Shown piece after piece: positions 48,305 to 56,891 of a stretch of 64,000 nucleotides of DNA. The stretch covers positions 62,001 through 126,000 of the forward strand of contig NZ_JALLGK010000004.1 in the NCBI RefSeq assembly GCF_023072595.1, written 5' to 3'. The stretch is from Streptomyces sp. XM4193. GTDB taxonomy: Bacteria; Actinomycetota; Actinomycetes; Streptomycetales; Streptomycetaceae. Position numbers and translations under genes: made by a program. How positions within the stretch are numbered: the stretch's first letter is position 1; each line of letters begins with the position of its first letter. A model generated the notes under the pieces. The model saw nothing but the letters and a program-made list of their open reading frames with translations. It ran no database searches and was not told where the DNA came from.

Positions 48305-48391
48305 GTCGCGCCCGCGCCGCGGTGTGTGTGGGTCGCCGTTGTGCGGCCCGTTCCCGGCGGACGCGGTGCTCCCGGAGGGTTGTCGCGCAGT

Positions 48392-48407
48392 CGTGACGAC
48401 AGTCACG
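48392..48407. promoter_or_regulatory. PaaX-type operator candidate upstream of the enoyl-CoA hydratase
   Basis: CGTGACGACAGTCACG is a perfect 6-4-6 palindrome 21 bp before the hydratase ATG. Its core GTGACGACAGTCA recurs exactly at 55085-55097 in the ligase/dehydrogenase divergent promoter, so one regulator, probably the PaaX-family protein at 52508-53332, serves both. Confidence 0.75.
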
Positions 48408-48428
48408 TTCCAGTGATACGTTCCGTCC

Positions 48429-49256
48429 ATGAGCCCGTTCACCGGTTCCGCATCCCGCACCGACGAATGGCGACATCTGAGGGTCGAGCGCGACGACGGC
48501 GTCGTGACGGTCACCCTGGATCGGCCCGAGAAGCTCAACGCCCTGACCTTCGGCGCCTACGCCGATCTGCGCGATCTGCTCGCCGAGCTCTCCAGGGAGC
48601 GCTCCGCGCGCGCACTGGTGCTGGCGGGCGAGGGGCGCGGCTTCTGCTCCGGCGGCGACGTCGAGGAGATCATCGGCGCCACACTCGACCTGGACACCGC
48701 CGAGCTGCTGGACTTCAACCGGATGACCGGGCAGGTCGTACGGGCGGTCCGGGAGGCGCCGTTCCCCGTCGTCGCCGCGGTGCACGGCGCTGCGGCGGGC
48801 GCCGGAGCCGTCCTCGCACTGGCCGCGGACTTCCGGGTCGCAGACCCCAGTGCCCGCTTCTCCTACCTCTTCACCCGGGTCGGCCTCTCCGGCGGCGACA
48901 TGGGCGCGGCCTATCTGCTGCCGCGGGTCGTGGGGCTCGGCCACGCCACCCGCATCCTGATGCTGGGCAGCCCGGTCGAGGCCGCGGAGGCCGAACGCAT
49001 CGGCCTGATCAGCCGGTTGACGGCGCCGGGCGAGGCCGACAGCGCCGCCGGCCTGCTCGCCCGCCGGCTCGCCGACGGACCGGCCCTCGCCCACGCCCAG
49101 ACCAAGGCGCTGCTCAACGCGGAGCTCGACATGCCGCTGTCGGCCGCCCTCGAACTCGACGCCTCCACCCAGGCGTTGCTGATGAACAGCGCCGACTACG
49201 CCGAGTTCCACGCCGCGTTCACCCAGAAGCGCAGGCCCCGCTGGCAGGGGCGCTAG
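48429..49256 (+). CDS. Enoyl-CoA hydratase/isomerase (crotonase family)
   Basis: 275 residues. VTVTLDRPEKLNAL is the N-terminal block, GRGFCSGGDVEE the first oxyanion strand, and AAVHGAAAGAGAVLALAADFR the second. The active-site region is FTRVGLSGGDMGAAYLLPRVVG. It should hydrate or open an alicyclic enoyl-CoA. The next gene starts 4 bp after its stop, so it forms an operon with the flavoprotein. The palindrome upstream links it to the ligase and dehydrogenase genes. Confidence 0.92.
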   Translation: MSPFTGSASRTDEWRHLRVERDDGVVTVTLDRPEKLNALTFGAYADLRDLLAELSRERSARALVLAGEGRGFCSGGDVEEIIGATLDLDTAELLDFNRMTGQVVRAVREAPFPVVAAVHGAAAGAGAVLALAADFRVADPSARFSYLFTRVGLSGGDMGAAYLLPRVVGLGHATRILMLGSPVEAAEAERIGLISRLTAPGEADSAAGLLARRLADGPALAHAQTKALLNAELDMPLSAALELDASTQALLMNSADYAEFHAAFTQKRRPRWQGR

Positions 49257-49260
49257 CGCC

Positions 49261-51525
49261 GTGCGCATCGCGGTGGTCGGCGGCGGACCCGGCGGGCTGT
49301 ACGCGGCGGCGCTGCTCAAACGCCTGGACCCGGACCGCGAGGTCACCCTCCACGAACGCCGCGGTCCCGACGAGACGTTCGGCTTCGGCATCGTCCTCTC
49401 CGACGAGACGCTCGGCGGGATCGAGCACGCCGACGCGGAGGTGTACGCCGCCCTGCGCGCCGAGTTCGTGCGCTGGGACGACATCGAGATCCTGCACCGC
49501 GGACGCACTCTGACCTCCGGCGGCCACGGCTTCGCCGCCCTCGAACGCCGGCGACTGCTCGCGGTGCTGCACGAGCGCTGCCGCGACCTAGGTGTCGACC
49601 TGCGCTTCGGCGCGCCCGCGCCGCCCCCGGACGAACTGGCCGCCGCACACGATCTGGTGGTCGCCGCCGACGGGGTGCACAGCACCACCCGGGCCGCCCA
49701 CGCGCAGGTGTTCGCGCCGCGCGTCACCGCCCACCGCTGCCGCTACATCTGGCTGGCCACCGACTTCGCCCTGGACGCCTTCCGCTTCGAGATCGCCGAG
49801 ACCCCGTACGGCGTGATGCAGCTGCACGCCTACCCGTACGCCGCCGACGCCTCCACCGCCGTCGTCGAGATGCGCGAGGAGGTCTGGCGCGCCGCGGGAC
49901 TGGACCGGTGCGGGGAGGCGGAGTCGGCCCAAAGGTGCGCCAGGTGGTTCCGGCGCACCCTGCGCGGCCGCCCGCTGCGGGGCAACAACTCCCGCTGGAC
50001 GGCGTTCGAGACGGTCGTCACCGAGCGCTGGTCGCACGGGCACACCGTGCTGATCGGCGACGCCGCCCACACCGCGCACTTCTCCATCGGCTCCGGCACC
50101 AAGCTCGCCGTCGAGGACGCGCTCGCCCTCGCCGCCTGCCTGCGCGAACAGCCGGACACACCTGCCGCGTTGGCCGCCTACGAGGCGGAGCGGCGTCCCG
50201 TCGTCACCTCCACCCAGCGGGCCGCGCACGCCAGCCTCCGGTGGTTCGAGGAACCGGCCCGGTACGTCGACCAGCCGCCGCACCGATTCGCCTTCAACCT
50301 CCTCACCCGCAGCCGCCGCGTCACCCACGCCAACCTCCGGCTGCGGGACGCCGACTTCGTCGCGGAGGTCGAGCGCGAGGCCGGGGTGCCCGAGGGGACC
50401 CCGGCGATGTTCACCCCCTTCGACCTCGGCCCGCTGACCCTGCGCAACCGCGTGGTCGTCTCTCCGATGGACATGTACCGGGCGGTCGACGGAGTGCCCG
50501 GCGACTTCCATCTGGTGCACCTGGGCGGCCTGGCACTCGGCGGCGCCGGCCTGGTGATGACCGAGATGGTCTGCGTCAGCGCGTTCGGCCGCATCACGCC
50601 CGGCTGCACCGGACTGTGGAACGAGCAGCAGGAGGCCGGTTGGCGCCGGATCGTCGACTTCGTCCACGAGCAGTCACCGGGCACCGCCCTCGGTGTCCAG
50701 CTCGGCCACGCCGGGCGCAAGGGCTCCACCAAACTGATGTGGGAAGGCATCGACCAGCCGCTGACGAACGGCAACTGGCCGCTCGTCGCCCCCTCGCCGC
50801 TGCCCCATCTGCCGGGCGTCAGCCAGACCCCGCGCGAGCTGGACCGGCGCGGACTGACCGAGATCCGCGACCAGTTCACCGCCGCCGCCGGCCGGGCCGC
50901 CCGCGCCGGATTCGATCTGCTGGAGCTGCACTGCGCGCACGGCTACCTCCTGTCCGGCTTCCTCTCACCGCTCACCAACCTGCGCACCGACGCCTACGGC
51001 GGAGACCTCGAAGGCCGCCTGCGCTACCCGCTGGAGGTGTTCGACGCCGTGCGCGAGGTCTGGCCGTCCGCGCGTGCGCTGACCGTACGGATCTCCGCCA
51101 CCGACTGGGCACCCGGCGGCACCACCGCGGCGGACGCGGTCCGCATCGCGGCCGCCTTCGCCGAGCACGGTGCGGACGCGGTGGACGTCTCCACCGGCCA
51201 GGTCGTCGCCCACGAGCAGCCGGAGTTCGGACGCTCGTACCAGGTGCCGTACGCCGACCGCATCCGGCACGAGGCCGGCGTACCGGTCATCGCGGTCGGC
51301 GCGATCTCCTCCTGGGACGACGTGAACTCGCTGATCCTGGCCGGCCGCGCCGACCTCTGCGCCCTCGCCCGACCCCATCTCCACGATCCCCACTGGACCC
51401 TGCACGCAGCCGCCGAGCAGGGGTACAGCGGGCCCGGTGCGCCCTGGCCGCTCCCGTACGCCGCGGGAAGCCGCCGACCGCCGACCGGCCGCGCCGACGG
51501 CCCCAAACCGCGCCTGAGTCTGTAA
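49261..51525 (+). CDS. Fused flavin monooxygenase-OYE reductase, 2-aminobenzoyl-CoA monooxygenase/reductase type
   Basis: 754 residues in two halves. Residues ~1-385 are an FAD monooxygenase (GGGPGGLYAAALL; LIGDAAHTAHFSIGSG). Residues ~390-754 are an FMN-binding Old-Yellow-Enzyme reductase (PFDLGPLTLRNRVVVSPM, QLGHAGRKG, HCAHGYLLSGFLSPL, RTDAYGG). This fusion is known from aryl-CoA dearomatising enzymes: 2-aminobenzoyl-CoA monooxygenase/reductase, and salicylyl-CoA 5-hydroxylase relatives. The ligase, dehydrogenase and RidA genes nearby favour 2-aminobenzoyl-CoA. Start is GTG 49261, 4 bp after the hydratase stop. Substrate is inferred. Confidence 0.88.
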   Translation: MRIAVVGGGPGGLYAAALLKRLDPDREVTLHERRGPDETFGFGIVLSDETLGGIEHADAEVYAALRAEFVRWDDIEILHRGRTLTSGGHGFAALERRRLLAVLHERCRDLGVDLRFGAPAPPPDELAAAHDLVVAADGVHSTTRAAHAQVFAPRVTAHRCRYIWLATDFALDAFRFEIAETPYGVMQLHAYPYAADASTAVVEMREEVWRAAGLDRCGEAESAQRCARWFRRTLRGRPLRGNNSRWTAFETVVTERWSHGHTVLIGDAAHTAHFSIGSGTKLAVEDALALAACLREQPDTPAALAAYEAERRPVVTSTQRAAHASLRWFEEPARYVDQPPHRFAFNLLTRSRRVTHANLRLRDADFVAEVEREAGVPEGTPAMFTPFDLGPLTLRNRVVVSPMDMYRAVDGVPGDFHLVHLGGLALGGAGLVMTEMVCVSAFGRITPGCTGLWNEQQEAGWRRIVDFVHEQSPGTALGVQLGHAGRKGSTKLMWEGIDQPLTNGNWPLVAPSPLPHLPGVSQTPRELDRRGLTEIRDQFTAAAGRAARAGFDLLELHCAHGYLLSGFLSPLTNLRTDAYGGDLEGRLRYPLEVFDAVREVWPSARALTVRISATDWAPGGTTAADAVRIAAAFAEHGADAVDVSTGQVVAHEQPEFGRSYQVPYADRIRHEAGVPVIAVGAISSWDDVNSLILAGRADLCALARPHLHDPHWTLHAAAEQGYSGPGAPWPLPYAAGSRRPPTGRADGPKPRLSL

Positions 51526-51580
51526 CGGCGCACGGGATCGGGGTGTTCCGGCTTGTGGGTCCGGGCCGCTCGGAGAGTCC

Positions 51581-51650
51581 GTCGCCCGCGGTGGTCCGGT
51601 GGGTCGGGGTGGTCCGTCGCCCGCGGTGGTCCGTCGCCCGCGGTGGTCCG
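51581..51650. repeat. 17-18 bp repeats (TCGCCCGCGGTGGTCCG), three copies
   Basis: GTCGCCCGCGGTGGTCCG occurs at 51581-51598, 51616-51633 and 51633-51650; the last two share one base (period 17). They lie in the convergent gap between the flavoprotein and the DUF3099-like gene. Confidence 0.85.
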
Positions 51651-51706
51651 GAGGGACGGGGTACGGGGTGCGGGGCGTCCAAGGGCTGTCGGGGCTCCGA
51701 TGCCAC

Positions 51707-52405
51707 TCAGTCGCCGCGGCGGAATCGTTCGCCGTTGTAGCCGCGCAGCTCCTCCTCCCACAGCAGTTCGTCGAGTGTCGGTTCCTGCGCGGACCGGGAC
51801 GGTGGCTCCGCCGACCACCCGCCTGACGGGTGCTGCCGGGACGGACGCCCGGGCGGGTGGTTGCCGGCCGGTGGTCCTCCGCGGTCGGGCGGTGGAGCGC
51901 CGTACGGGCCCGGCGGCGTTCCGTACGGGCCGTTGCGGGACGGGCCCGAGCCGGGCGGCTGCGACCGCGGAGGGTACCGGCCGGAGGTGTCCGGCGGACG
52001 GGTGTGGCGGCTCGGCGGCTGCGGATCGTGCGGCGGCGGCTCGGGCGGCAGCAGACCGGTGGGCGGTCGGTCGACCGGGCCGCCACCGTGCGGGGCGGAA
52101 CCGCCGTGCGGATCCGGCCGCCCGCTGCCGCCGTCCTGCCCGCTGTCGGAGCCCCCGTCCGGCCCTCGTCCGCCGCCCGGGCCCCTGTCGTGTCCGCTGC
52201 CCGGGCCAGGCTCGTCCCACCAGTGGTCGTCCTCGTCCCAACGGTTGGCGGAGATGGCGGCGACCGGCGGAATGACCGCCGCCACCACGCACATCGCCAC
52301 CGCGAGCGGAACGGAGAACAGACGCACGAAGGCCGAGGCGCTGACGAACAACGTCAAGCTGACCGTCATCAGCGCGAAGTACCGCCGACGCCGCCGTGAG
52401 TACAC
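51707..52405 (-). CDS. DUF3099-like membrane protein with a proline-rich tail
   Basis: About 232 residues. It begins YSRRRRRYFALM, then has two hydrophobic segments (VSLTLFVSASAFVRLF and PLAVAMCVVAAVIPPVAAI), as in Streptomyces DUF3099 proteins of unknown function. The remaining ~170 residues are a Gly/Pro-rich disordered tail ending in an acidic/aromatic motif (LDELLWEEELRGYNGERF). GTG 52405 is chosen because TACGCT ends 7 nt upstream, which suits a leaderless message; the frame is open to 52489. Confidence 0.75.
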   Translation of the reverse strand: MYSRRRRRYFALMTVSLTLFVSASAFVRLFSVPLAVAMCVVAAVIPPVAAISANRWDEDDHWWDEPGPGSGHDRGPGGGRGPDGGSDSGQDGGSGRPDPHGGSAPHGGGPVDRPPTGLLPPEPPPHDPQPPSRHTRPPDTSGRYPPRSQPPGSGPSRNGPYGTPPGPYGAPPPDRGGPPAGNHPPGRPSRQHPSGGWSAEPPSRSAQEPTLDELLWEEELRGYNGERFRRGD

Positions 52406-52507
52406 GATTTCAGCGTAACTCCGGCACCCGGACCCCGGCAGCGCGAGCCCGGACACCGGTGGCGCCGGCCGGCCACCGGCCGTCCGCACGGGGTGTGTTC
52501 GGCCTGT

Positions 52508-53332
52508 TCAGCCCGGTGCGAGACGGGACGCGGCGTACCGCGCGCCCGGCTCGTGGAGCTGCTTGTGCAGCTCGCCGAAGACCTGCTCGGAACGGGTGCC
52601 GGGCCAGTGCGGCGGCAGGACGGCGTCGGGCAGGCCGGGGTCCGCGTACCGCAGCTGCCGCCAGGCGTCCAGCGCCCGGAGGTAGGCGGCGTATCCGCTC
52701 TCGGCCGTCGGACCGTCCGACTCCAGCGCGGCCAGTACGGGCTCGTGCACGGCCAGGAAGTCGCGGTGCCGTGCGGCGATCGACTCCAGGTCCCACCAGC
52801 GGGCGGCGGTCTCCGCGCTCGGTCGGAAGCCCTCGTGGGTGCCGAGGAAGAGGTCGACGTACTCGGCGAGCTCCAGGCGGCGCAGGGTGTGCCGGGTCTC
52901 CTCGGCGAGGTGGGAGGGCGCGACCCAGACGCCCGGCGCGGCGTTGCCGAATCCGAGCCTGCCCAGCCGGGAGCGGAGCAGATGGCGCCGGTCGCGTTCG
53001 CTCTCCGGCACCGAGAAGACGGCCACCAGCCACCGGCCGTCCGGCACCGGGCGCTGATAGATCCGTCGGTCGCCGTCGGCGAGGAGTTGTGCGGCGGCGG
53101 GGGAGAGGGCGTAGCCCGCGTCGGCGCGTGCGCCCTCGGGTGCGCCCGCTTCCAGCAGCCCGCGGCGTTTGAGCCGGGAGACCGCCGAGCGTACGGCCGG
53201 AGCGTCCACTCCGACGGCGCCGAGCAGCCGGATGAGCGCCGCGATCGGCAACCGCCCCGAGGGCGTGAGCTCGCGCCCGTACGCGCCGAAGAAGGTCAGA
53301 ACGAGTGAACCCGGAGTGTGCTGGTCTGCCAC
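52508..53332 (-). CDS. PaaX-family transcriptional repressor
   Basis: 274 residues. An N-terminal winged helix (LIRLLGAVGVDAPAVRSAVS, then RLKRRGLLEA) is followed by the PaaX central domain (WLVAVFSVPESERDRRHLLR, then RLGFGNAAPGVWVAP) and a C-terminal helical part. PaaX-type proteins bind aryl-CoA esters and release their operators. GTG 53332 lies 4 bp after the ligase stop, so it is the second gene of the ligase operon. The shared core GTGACGACAGTCA before 48429 and between 55004 and 55134 is its likely target. Confidence 0.9.
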   Translation of the reverse strand: MADQHTPGSLVLTFFGAYGRELTPSGRLPIAALIRLLGAVGVDAPAVRSAVSRLKRRGLLEAGAPEGARADAGYALSPAAAQLLADGDRRIYQRPVPDGRWLVAVFSVPESERDRRHLLRSRLGRLGFGNAAPGVWVAPSHLAEETRHTLRRLELAEYVDLFLGTHEGFRPSAETAARWWDLESIAARHRDFLAVHEPVLAALESDGPTAESGYAAYLRALDAWRQLRYADPGLPDAVLPPHWPGTRSEQVFGELHKQLHEPGARYAASRLAPG

Positions 53333-53336
53333 GCGG

Positions 53337-55004
53337 TCACTCTAGAGCGGTGCCGGGCGCGGGAGTTCGGCGGAGTCGGAAGCGTTGGAGCTTGCCGGTC
53401 GGCGTGCGCGGCAGTGCCTCGGTGAACTCCAGCTGCCGCGGGCACTTGTACGGCGCCAGCTCGGCCCTGGCGAACTCCGTCAGCCCGCGCGCCGTCGCCT
53501 CGCCCGGCTCCACGCCCTCGCGCAGCACCACATGCGCGACGACCCGCTGCCCGCGCTTCTCGTCCGGCTCGCCGACCACCGCGACCTCCAGCACATCGGG
53601 ATGGCGCAGCAGCGCCTCCTCGACCTCGGGCCCGGCGATGTTGTGGCCGGAGGAGATGATCATGTCGTCGGCGCGGGCCACGTAGCGGAACCAGCCGTCC
53701 GGCTCGCGCACATAGGTGTCGCCGGTGAGGTTCCAGCCGTTGCGCACGTAGTCGCGCTGGCGCTCGTCCGCGAGATAACGGCAGCCGAGGGGTCCGCGCA
53801 CGGCCAGCAGCCCGGGCTCGCCGTCCGGCAGCGGGCGCCCCGCCGCGTCCTGCACCTGCGCGGTGAAGCCGGGGACCGGCAGACCGGTGCGGCCGGGCCG
53901 GGCGTCCTCGTCGGCGGCGGCGACGAAGATGTGCAGCATCTCGGTGGCGCCGATGCCGTTGATCAGTCGCAGCCCGGTGCGGGCGTGCCAGTCCTCCCAG
54001 GTGGCGGCCGGCAGGTTCTCGCCGGCCGAGACGCAGCGGCGCAGCGAGGAGACGTCGCCCGAGTCCAGCCCGGCGAGCAGCGCCCGGTAGGCGGTCGGTG
54101 CGGTGAACAGCACCGACACTCGGTGCCGTGCGATCGCCTCCAGCATCCGGTCCGGCCCGCTCCACTGCTCCAGCACCGCGCAGGCCCCCGCGCGCAGCGG
54201 GAAGACCACGAGACCGCCGAGTCCGAAGGTGAACCCGAGCGGCGGGCTGCCGGCGAAGACGTCGCCCTCGGTGGGCCGCAGAACGTGCGCGGAGAAGGTG
54301 TCCGCGATGGCCAGGACATCGCGGTGGAAGTGCATGCACCCCTTGGGGCGGCCGGTGGTTCCGGAGGTGAAGGCGATCAGCGCCACATCGTCGGCGGCGG
54401 TCCGCACCGCCTCGTACCGGTCCGGCCGGGCGGCGGCCAGCCGCTCCAGCTCGCCGGGGCTCTCGTCCACCGCCTCGCAGCCGCTGTCCCAGGTGAGGGT
54501 GCGCAGGTCCGGCACCTGCGCCGCGGCGAGCTCCTCGACCGACTCGGCCGCACACAACGCGTGCCGCACCCGGGCGAGTTCGCAGATCGTGCGCAGCTCC
54601 CTGCGCCGGTGGGCGGCCAGTACGGTCACCGCCACGGCCCCCGCTTTGAGCACCGCCAACCAGCACTCCGCCAGCCGGGGCGAGGTCGGCCCGCGCAGCA
54701 GCACCCGGTTGCCGGGCCGTACGCCGAGGTCCTCGGTGAGCACATGGGCGAGCCGGTCGGTCTCGGACCTGAGCCGCTCGTAGCTCCACACCCGGGTCTC
54801 TACGCCGTCCGGCCCGGTGGTGCGCAGCGCGGGCCGCTCGCCGCCGTGCCGCGCGAGCGTGGCGTCCAGCAGCTCCACCGCGCAGTTGAGCCGCTCGGGA
54901 TAGCGCAACTCCGGCAGCGCGAAGTCGAGTTGCGGCCACAGCTCGCGGTCGGGCAGATGGTCGCGGGCGAATGTGTCCTGGTGCGCGGACGGGCTGAGCT
55001 CCAT
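53337..55004 (-). CDS. Aryl-CoA ligase (benzoate/2-aminobenzoate-CoA ligase type)
   Basis: 555 residues of the adenylate-forming superfamily. A3 motif FTSGTTGRPKG, A5 IGATEMLHIF, A7/A8 NLTGDTYVREPDG and ARADDMIISSGHNIAG, and A10 PRTPTGKLQRF with the catalytic Lys are all present. The IGATEMLHIF segment and overall pattern fit benzoate- or aminobenzoate-CoA ligases. It would start aryl-CoA catabolism. ATG 55004 has GGGGAGA upstream. It is divergent from the acyl-CoA dehydrogenase and followed by the paaX-like gene after 4 bp. Confidence 0.9.
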   Translation of the reverse strand: MELSPSAHQDTFARDHLPDRELWPQLDFALPELRYPERLNCAVELLDATLARHGGERPALRTTGPDGVETRVWSYERLRSETDRLAHVLTEDLGVRPGNRVLLRGPTSPRLAECWLAVLKAGAVAVTVLAAHRRRELRTICELARVRHALCAAESVEELAAAQVPDLRTLTWDSGCEAVDESPGELERLAAARPDRYEAVRTAADDVALIAFTSGTTGRPKGCMHFHRDVLAIADTFSAHVLRPTEGDVFAGSPPLGFTFGLGGLVVFPLRAGACAVLEQWSGPDRMLEAIARHRVSVLFTAPTAYRALLAGLDSGDVSSLRRCVSAGENLPAATWEDWHARTGLRLINGIGATEMLHIFVAAADEDARPGRTGLPVPGFTAQVQDAAGRPLPDGEPGLLAVRGPLGCRYLADERQRDYVRNGWNLTGDTYVREPDGWFRYVARADDMIISSGHNIAGPEVEEALLRHPDVLEVAVVGEPDEKRGQRVVAHVVLREGVEPGEATARGLTEFARAELAPYKCPRQLEFTEALPRTPTGKLQRFRLRRTPAPGTALE

Positions 55005-55083
55005 GGCGGGATCTCCCCTCGCGGCGGCCCGAAAAAGAGCGTGTCCTGCGGTGTGCCTGCCGTGGCGTTGAGCGTAGCGTGAT

Positions 55084-55099
55084 GGTGACGACAGTCAAC
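55084..55099. promoter_or_regulatory. PaaX-type operator candidate in the divergent ligase/dehydrogenase promoter
   Basis: GGTGACGACAGTCAAC shares the 13-bp core GTGACGACAGTCA with the site at 48392-48407. It lies 79 bp from the ligase start and 34 bp from the dehydrogenase start, in the 129-bp divergent gap. Confidence 0.75.
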
Positions 55100-55133
55100 A
55101 CATCGCGATAAGCAGCCGTTGAGGAGCGTGTCG

Positions 55134-56303
55134 ATGACCGCGTTCGCGCTGGAACCCGAGCAGCGGCAGTGGTGCCGGCAGCTCCGCACCCTCGCCGTCG
55201 AGACCCTGCGCCCGCTCGCCGCCCACGCCGACCTGCCGCCCGGCGCCGTCAACCGGCCGCTGCTCGCGGCCCTCGGCGACCACGGACTCATCCGCCGCCT
55301 CCTGCCCGCCACCGCCCCGGAGGGCGCGGGCGGGGTGCCGGGAGAGGGCAGCGGCGGGGAGAACCGCGCGCTGGAGACCTGTCTGCTGCGGGAGTCGCTG
55401 GCGTACGGCTGCACCGAGGCCGAGACCGCGCTCGCCCTCCAGGGCCTCGGCGCCACCCCGGTCGCGCTGTACGGTTCCGCTGCGGCGCGTGAGCGCTGGC
55501 TGCCCGAGGTGTCCGCGGGACGGGCGGTCGCCGCCTTCGCACTCAGCGAGCCGGAGGCCGGTTCGGACGCCGCCGCGCTCGCCCTGCGCGCCGAACCCGA
55601 CGGCGCGGGCTGGCGGTTGACCGGCAGCAAGAAGTGGATCTCCAACGCCCCGTGCGCCGACTTCTACTCCGTCTTCGCCCGCACCGGCGAGGGCCCGGGC
55701 GCGCGCGGCGTCACCGCCTTCCTGGTGCCGGCCGACCGGCCCGGCCTGACCGGGAAGCCGCTGACGATGCTCTCCCCGCACCCCATCGGGAGTCTGGCCT
55801 TCGACGCCGTGCCCGTCACCGCCGAGGACCGGCTCGGGGACAGCGGCGGCGGGTTCACCGTCGCGATGCGCACCCTCAACCGGTTCCGGCCGAGCGTCGG
55901 CGCGTTCGCCGTCGGCATGGCGCAGTCCGCGCTGGACGCCGCGCTCGACCACGCCGCACGGCGTTCCGCCTTCGGCGGCGCACTGCGCGACCTCCAGTCG
56001 GTCGGCCACCAACTCGCCGAGATGGCCACCCGTACCGAAGCCGCCAGACTGCTGGTCTACGCGGCCGCCGCCGCTCTGGACCGCGACGATCCCGACATCG
56101 CGCTCCGGTCCGCGATGGCCAAGCTCCAGGCCACCGAGACCGCTCAGTACGTCGTCGACGCGGCGGTGCAGATCCACGGCGCCGCCGCGCTCGAACTCGG
56201 CCACCCCCTCGAACACCTCTACCGCGAGGTGCGCGCCCCGCGCATCTACGAAGGCGCCACCGAGGTCCAACGCAGCATCATCGCCAAGCAGTTGTACGCC
56301 TGA
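55134..56303 (+). CDS. Acyl-CoA dehydrogenase
   Basis: 389 residues. FALSEPEAGSDAAAL and GSKKWISNAPCADFYSVFA are the FAD/substrate signatures, FGGALRDLQSVGHQLAEM follows, and the C-terminal IYEGATEVQRSIIAKQL carries the catalytic-base region. It should oxidise an acyl-CoA intermediate of the ring-opened or alicyclic product. ATG 55134 has GAGGAG 7 nt upstream; an in-frame start at 55119 lacks one. RidA follows 47 bp downstream. Confidence 0.92.
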   Translation: MTAFALEPEQRQWCRQLRTLAVETLRPLAAHADLPPGAVNRPLLAALGDHGLIRRLLPATAPEGAGGVPGEGSGGENRALETCLLRESLAYGCTEAETALALQGLGATPVALYGSAAARERWLPEVSAGRAVAAFALSEPEAGSDAAALALRAEPDGAGWRLTGSKKWISNAPCADFYSVFARTGEGPGARGVTAFLVPADRPGLTGKPLTMLSPHPIGSLAFDAVPVTAEDRLGDSGGGFTVAMRTLNRFRPSVGAFAVGMAQSALDAALDHAARRSAFGGALRDLQSVGHQLAEMATRTEAARLLVYAAAAALDRDDPDIALRSAMAKLQATETAQYVVDAAVQIHGAAALELGHPLEHLYREVRAPRIYEGATEVQRSIIAKQLYA

Positions 56304-56350
56304 GCGCCAACCCGCCCGTGCCGCCGCCGGACCCACCCAGGAGCCGCCAC

Positions 56351-56752
56351 ATGTCCTTCAGCCGCGTCAACCCCGACGATCTCGCCCCGCCCACCGGCTT
56401 CTCGCACGCCGTCACCACCACCGGCAGCCGTCTGGTCTTCCTCGCCGGCCAGACCGCTCTGGACGCCACCGGCCGGATCGTCGGCGACGACCTGCCCGCC
56501 CAGTTCGAGCAGGCGCTGACCAATCTGCTCGCCGCCCTGCACGCCGCCGGCGGCTCGCCCGACCGGCTCGCCCGTGTCACCGTCCACACCACCGACGTCG
56601 CCGAATACCGCGCCCACGCGCCCCGACTCGGCCGCATCTGGCGGCAGTTGGCCGGCCGCGACTACCCGGCCATGGCGCTGGTCGGCGTCGTCCGCCTCTG
56701 GGACGAGGAGGCCCTCGTCGAACTCGACGGCATCGCCGTCCTCCCCGGCTAG
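56351..56752 (+). CDS. RidA/YjgF-family enamine/imine deaminase
   Basis: 133 residues. It has FLAGQTALDATGRIV, FEQALTNLLAALHAAGGSP and a C-terminal VVRLWDEEALVELDGIAVLP, as in RidA relatives. RidA proteins hydrolyse enamine/imine intermediates to ketones and ammonia. In a 2-aminobenzoyl-CoA pathway this would remove the ring amino group after dearomatisation. AGGAG sits 7 nt before the ATG. It is last in the operon with the acyl-CoA dehydrogenase. Confidence 0.88.
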   Translation: MSFSRVNPDDLAPPTGFSHAVTTTGSRLVFLAGQTALDATGRIVGDDLPAQFEQALTNLLAALHAAGGSPDRLARVTVHTTDVAEYRAHAPRLGRIWRQLAGRDYPAMALVGVVRLWDEEALVELDGIAVLPG

Positions 56753-56891
56753 GTCTGCCGTCCGGCTCCTGCCGTACGCCGTGTTTCGGCGCCGGCACGC
56801 TCCGGGTGCGGCTCCGGAGCGGTCCGGGTCCGGTGTCGGCGGACGGTCCGGCGCGCCGGCGCGCGGCCCGGGCCCGGTGTCGGCGCGCTCC

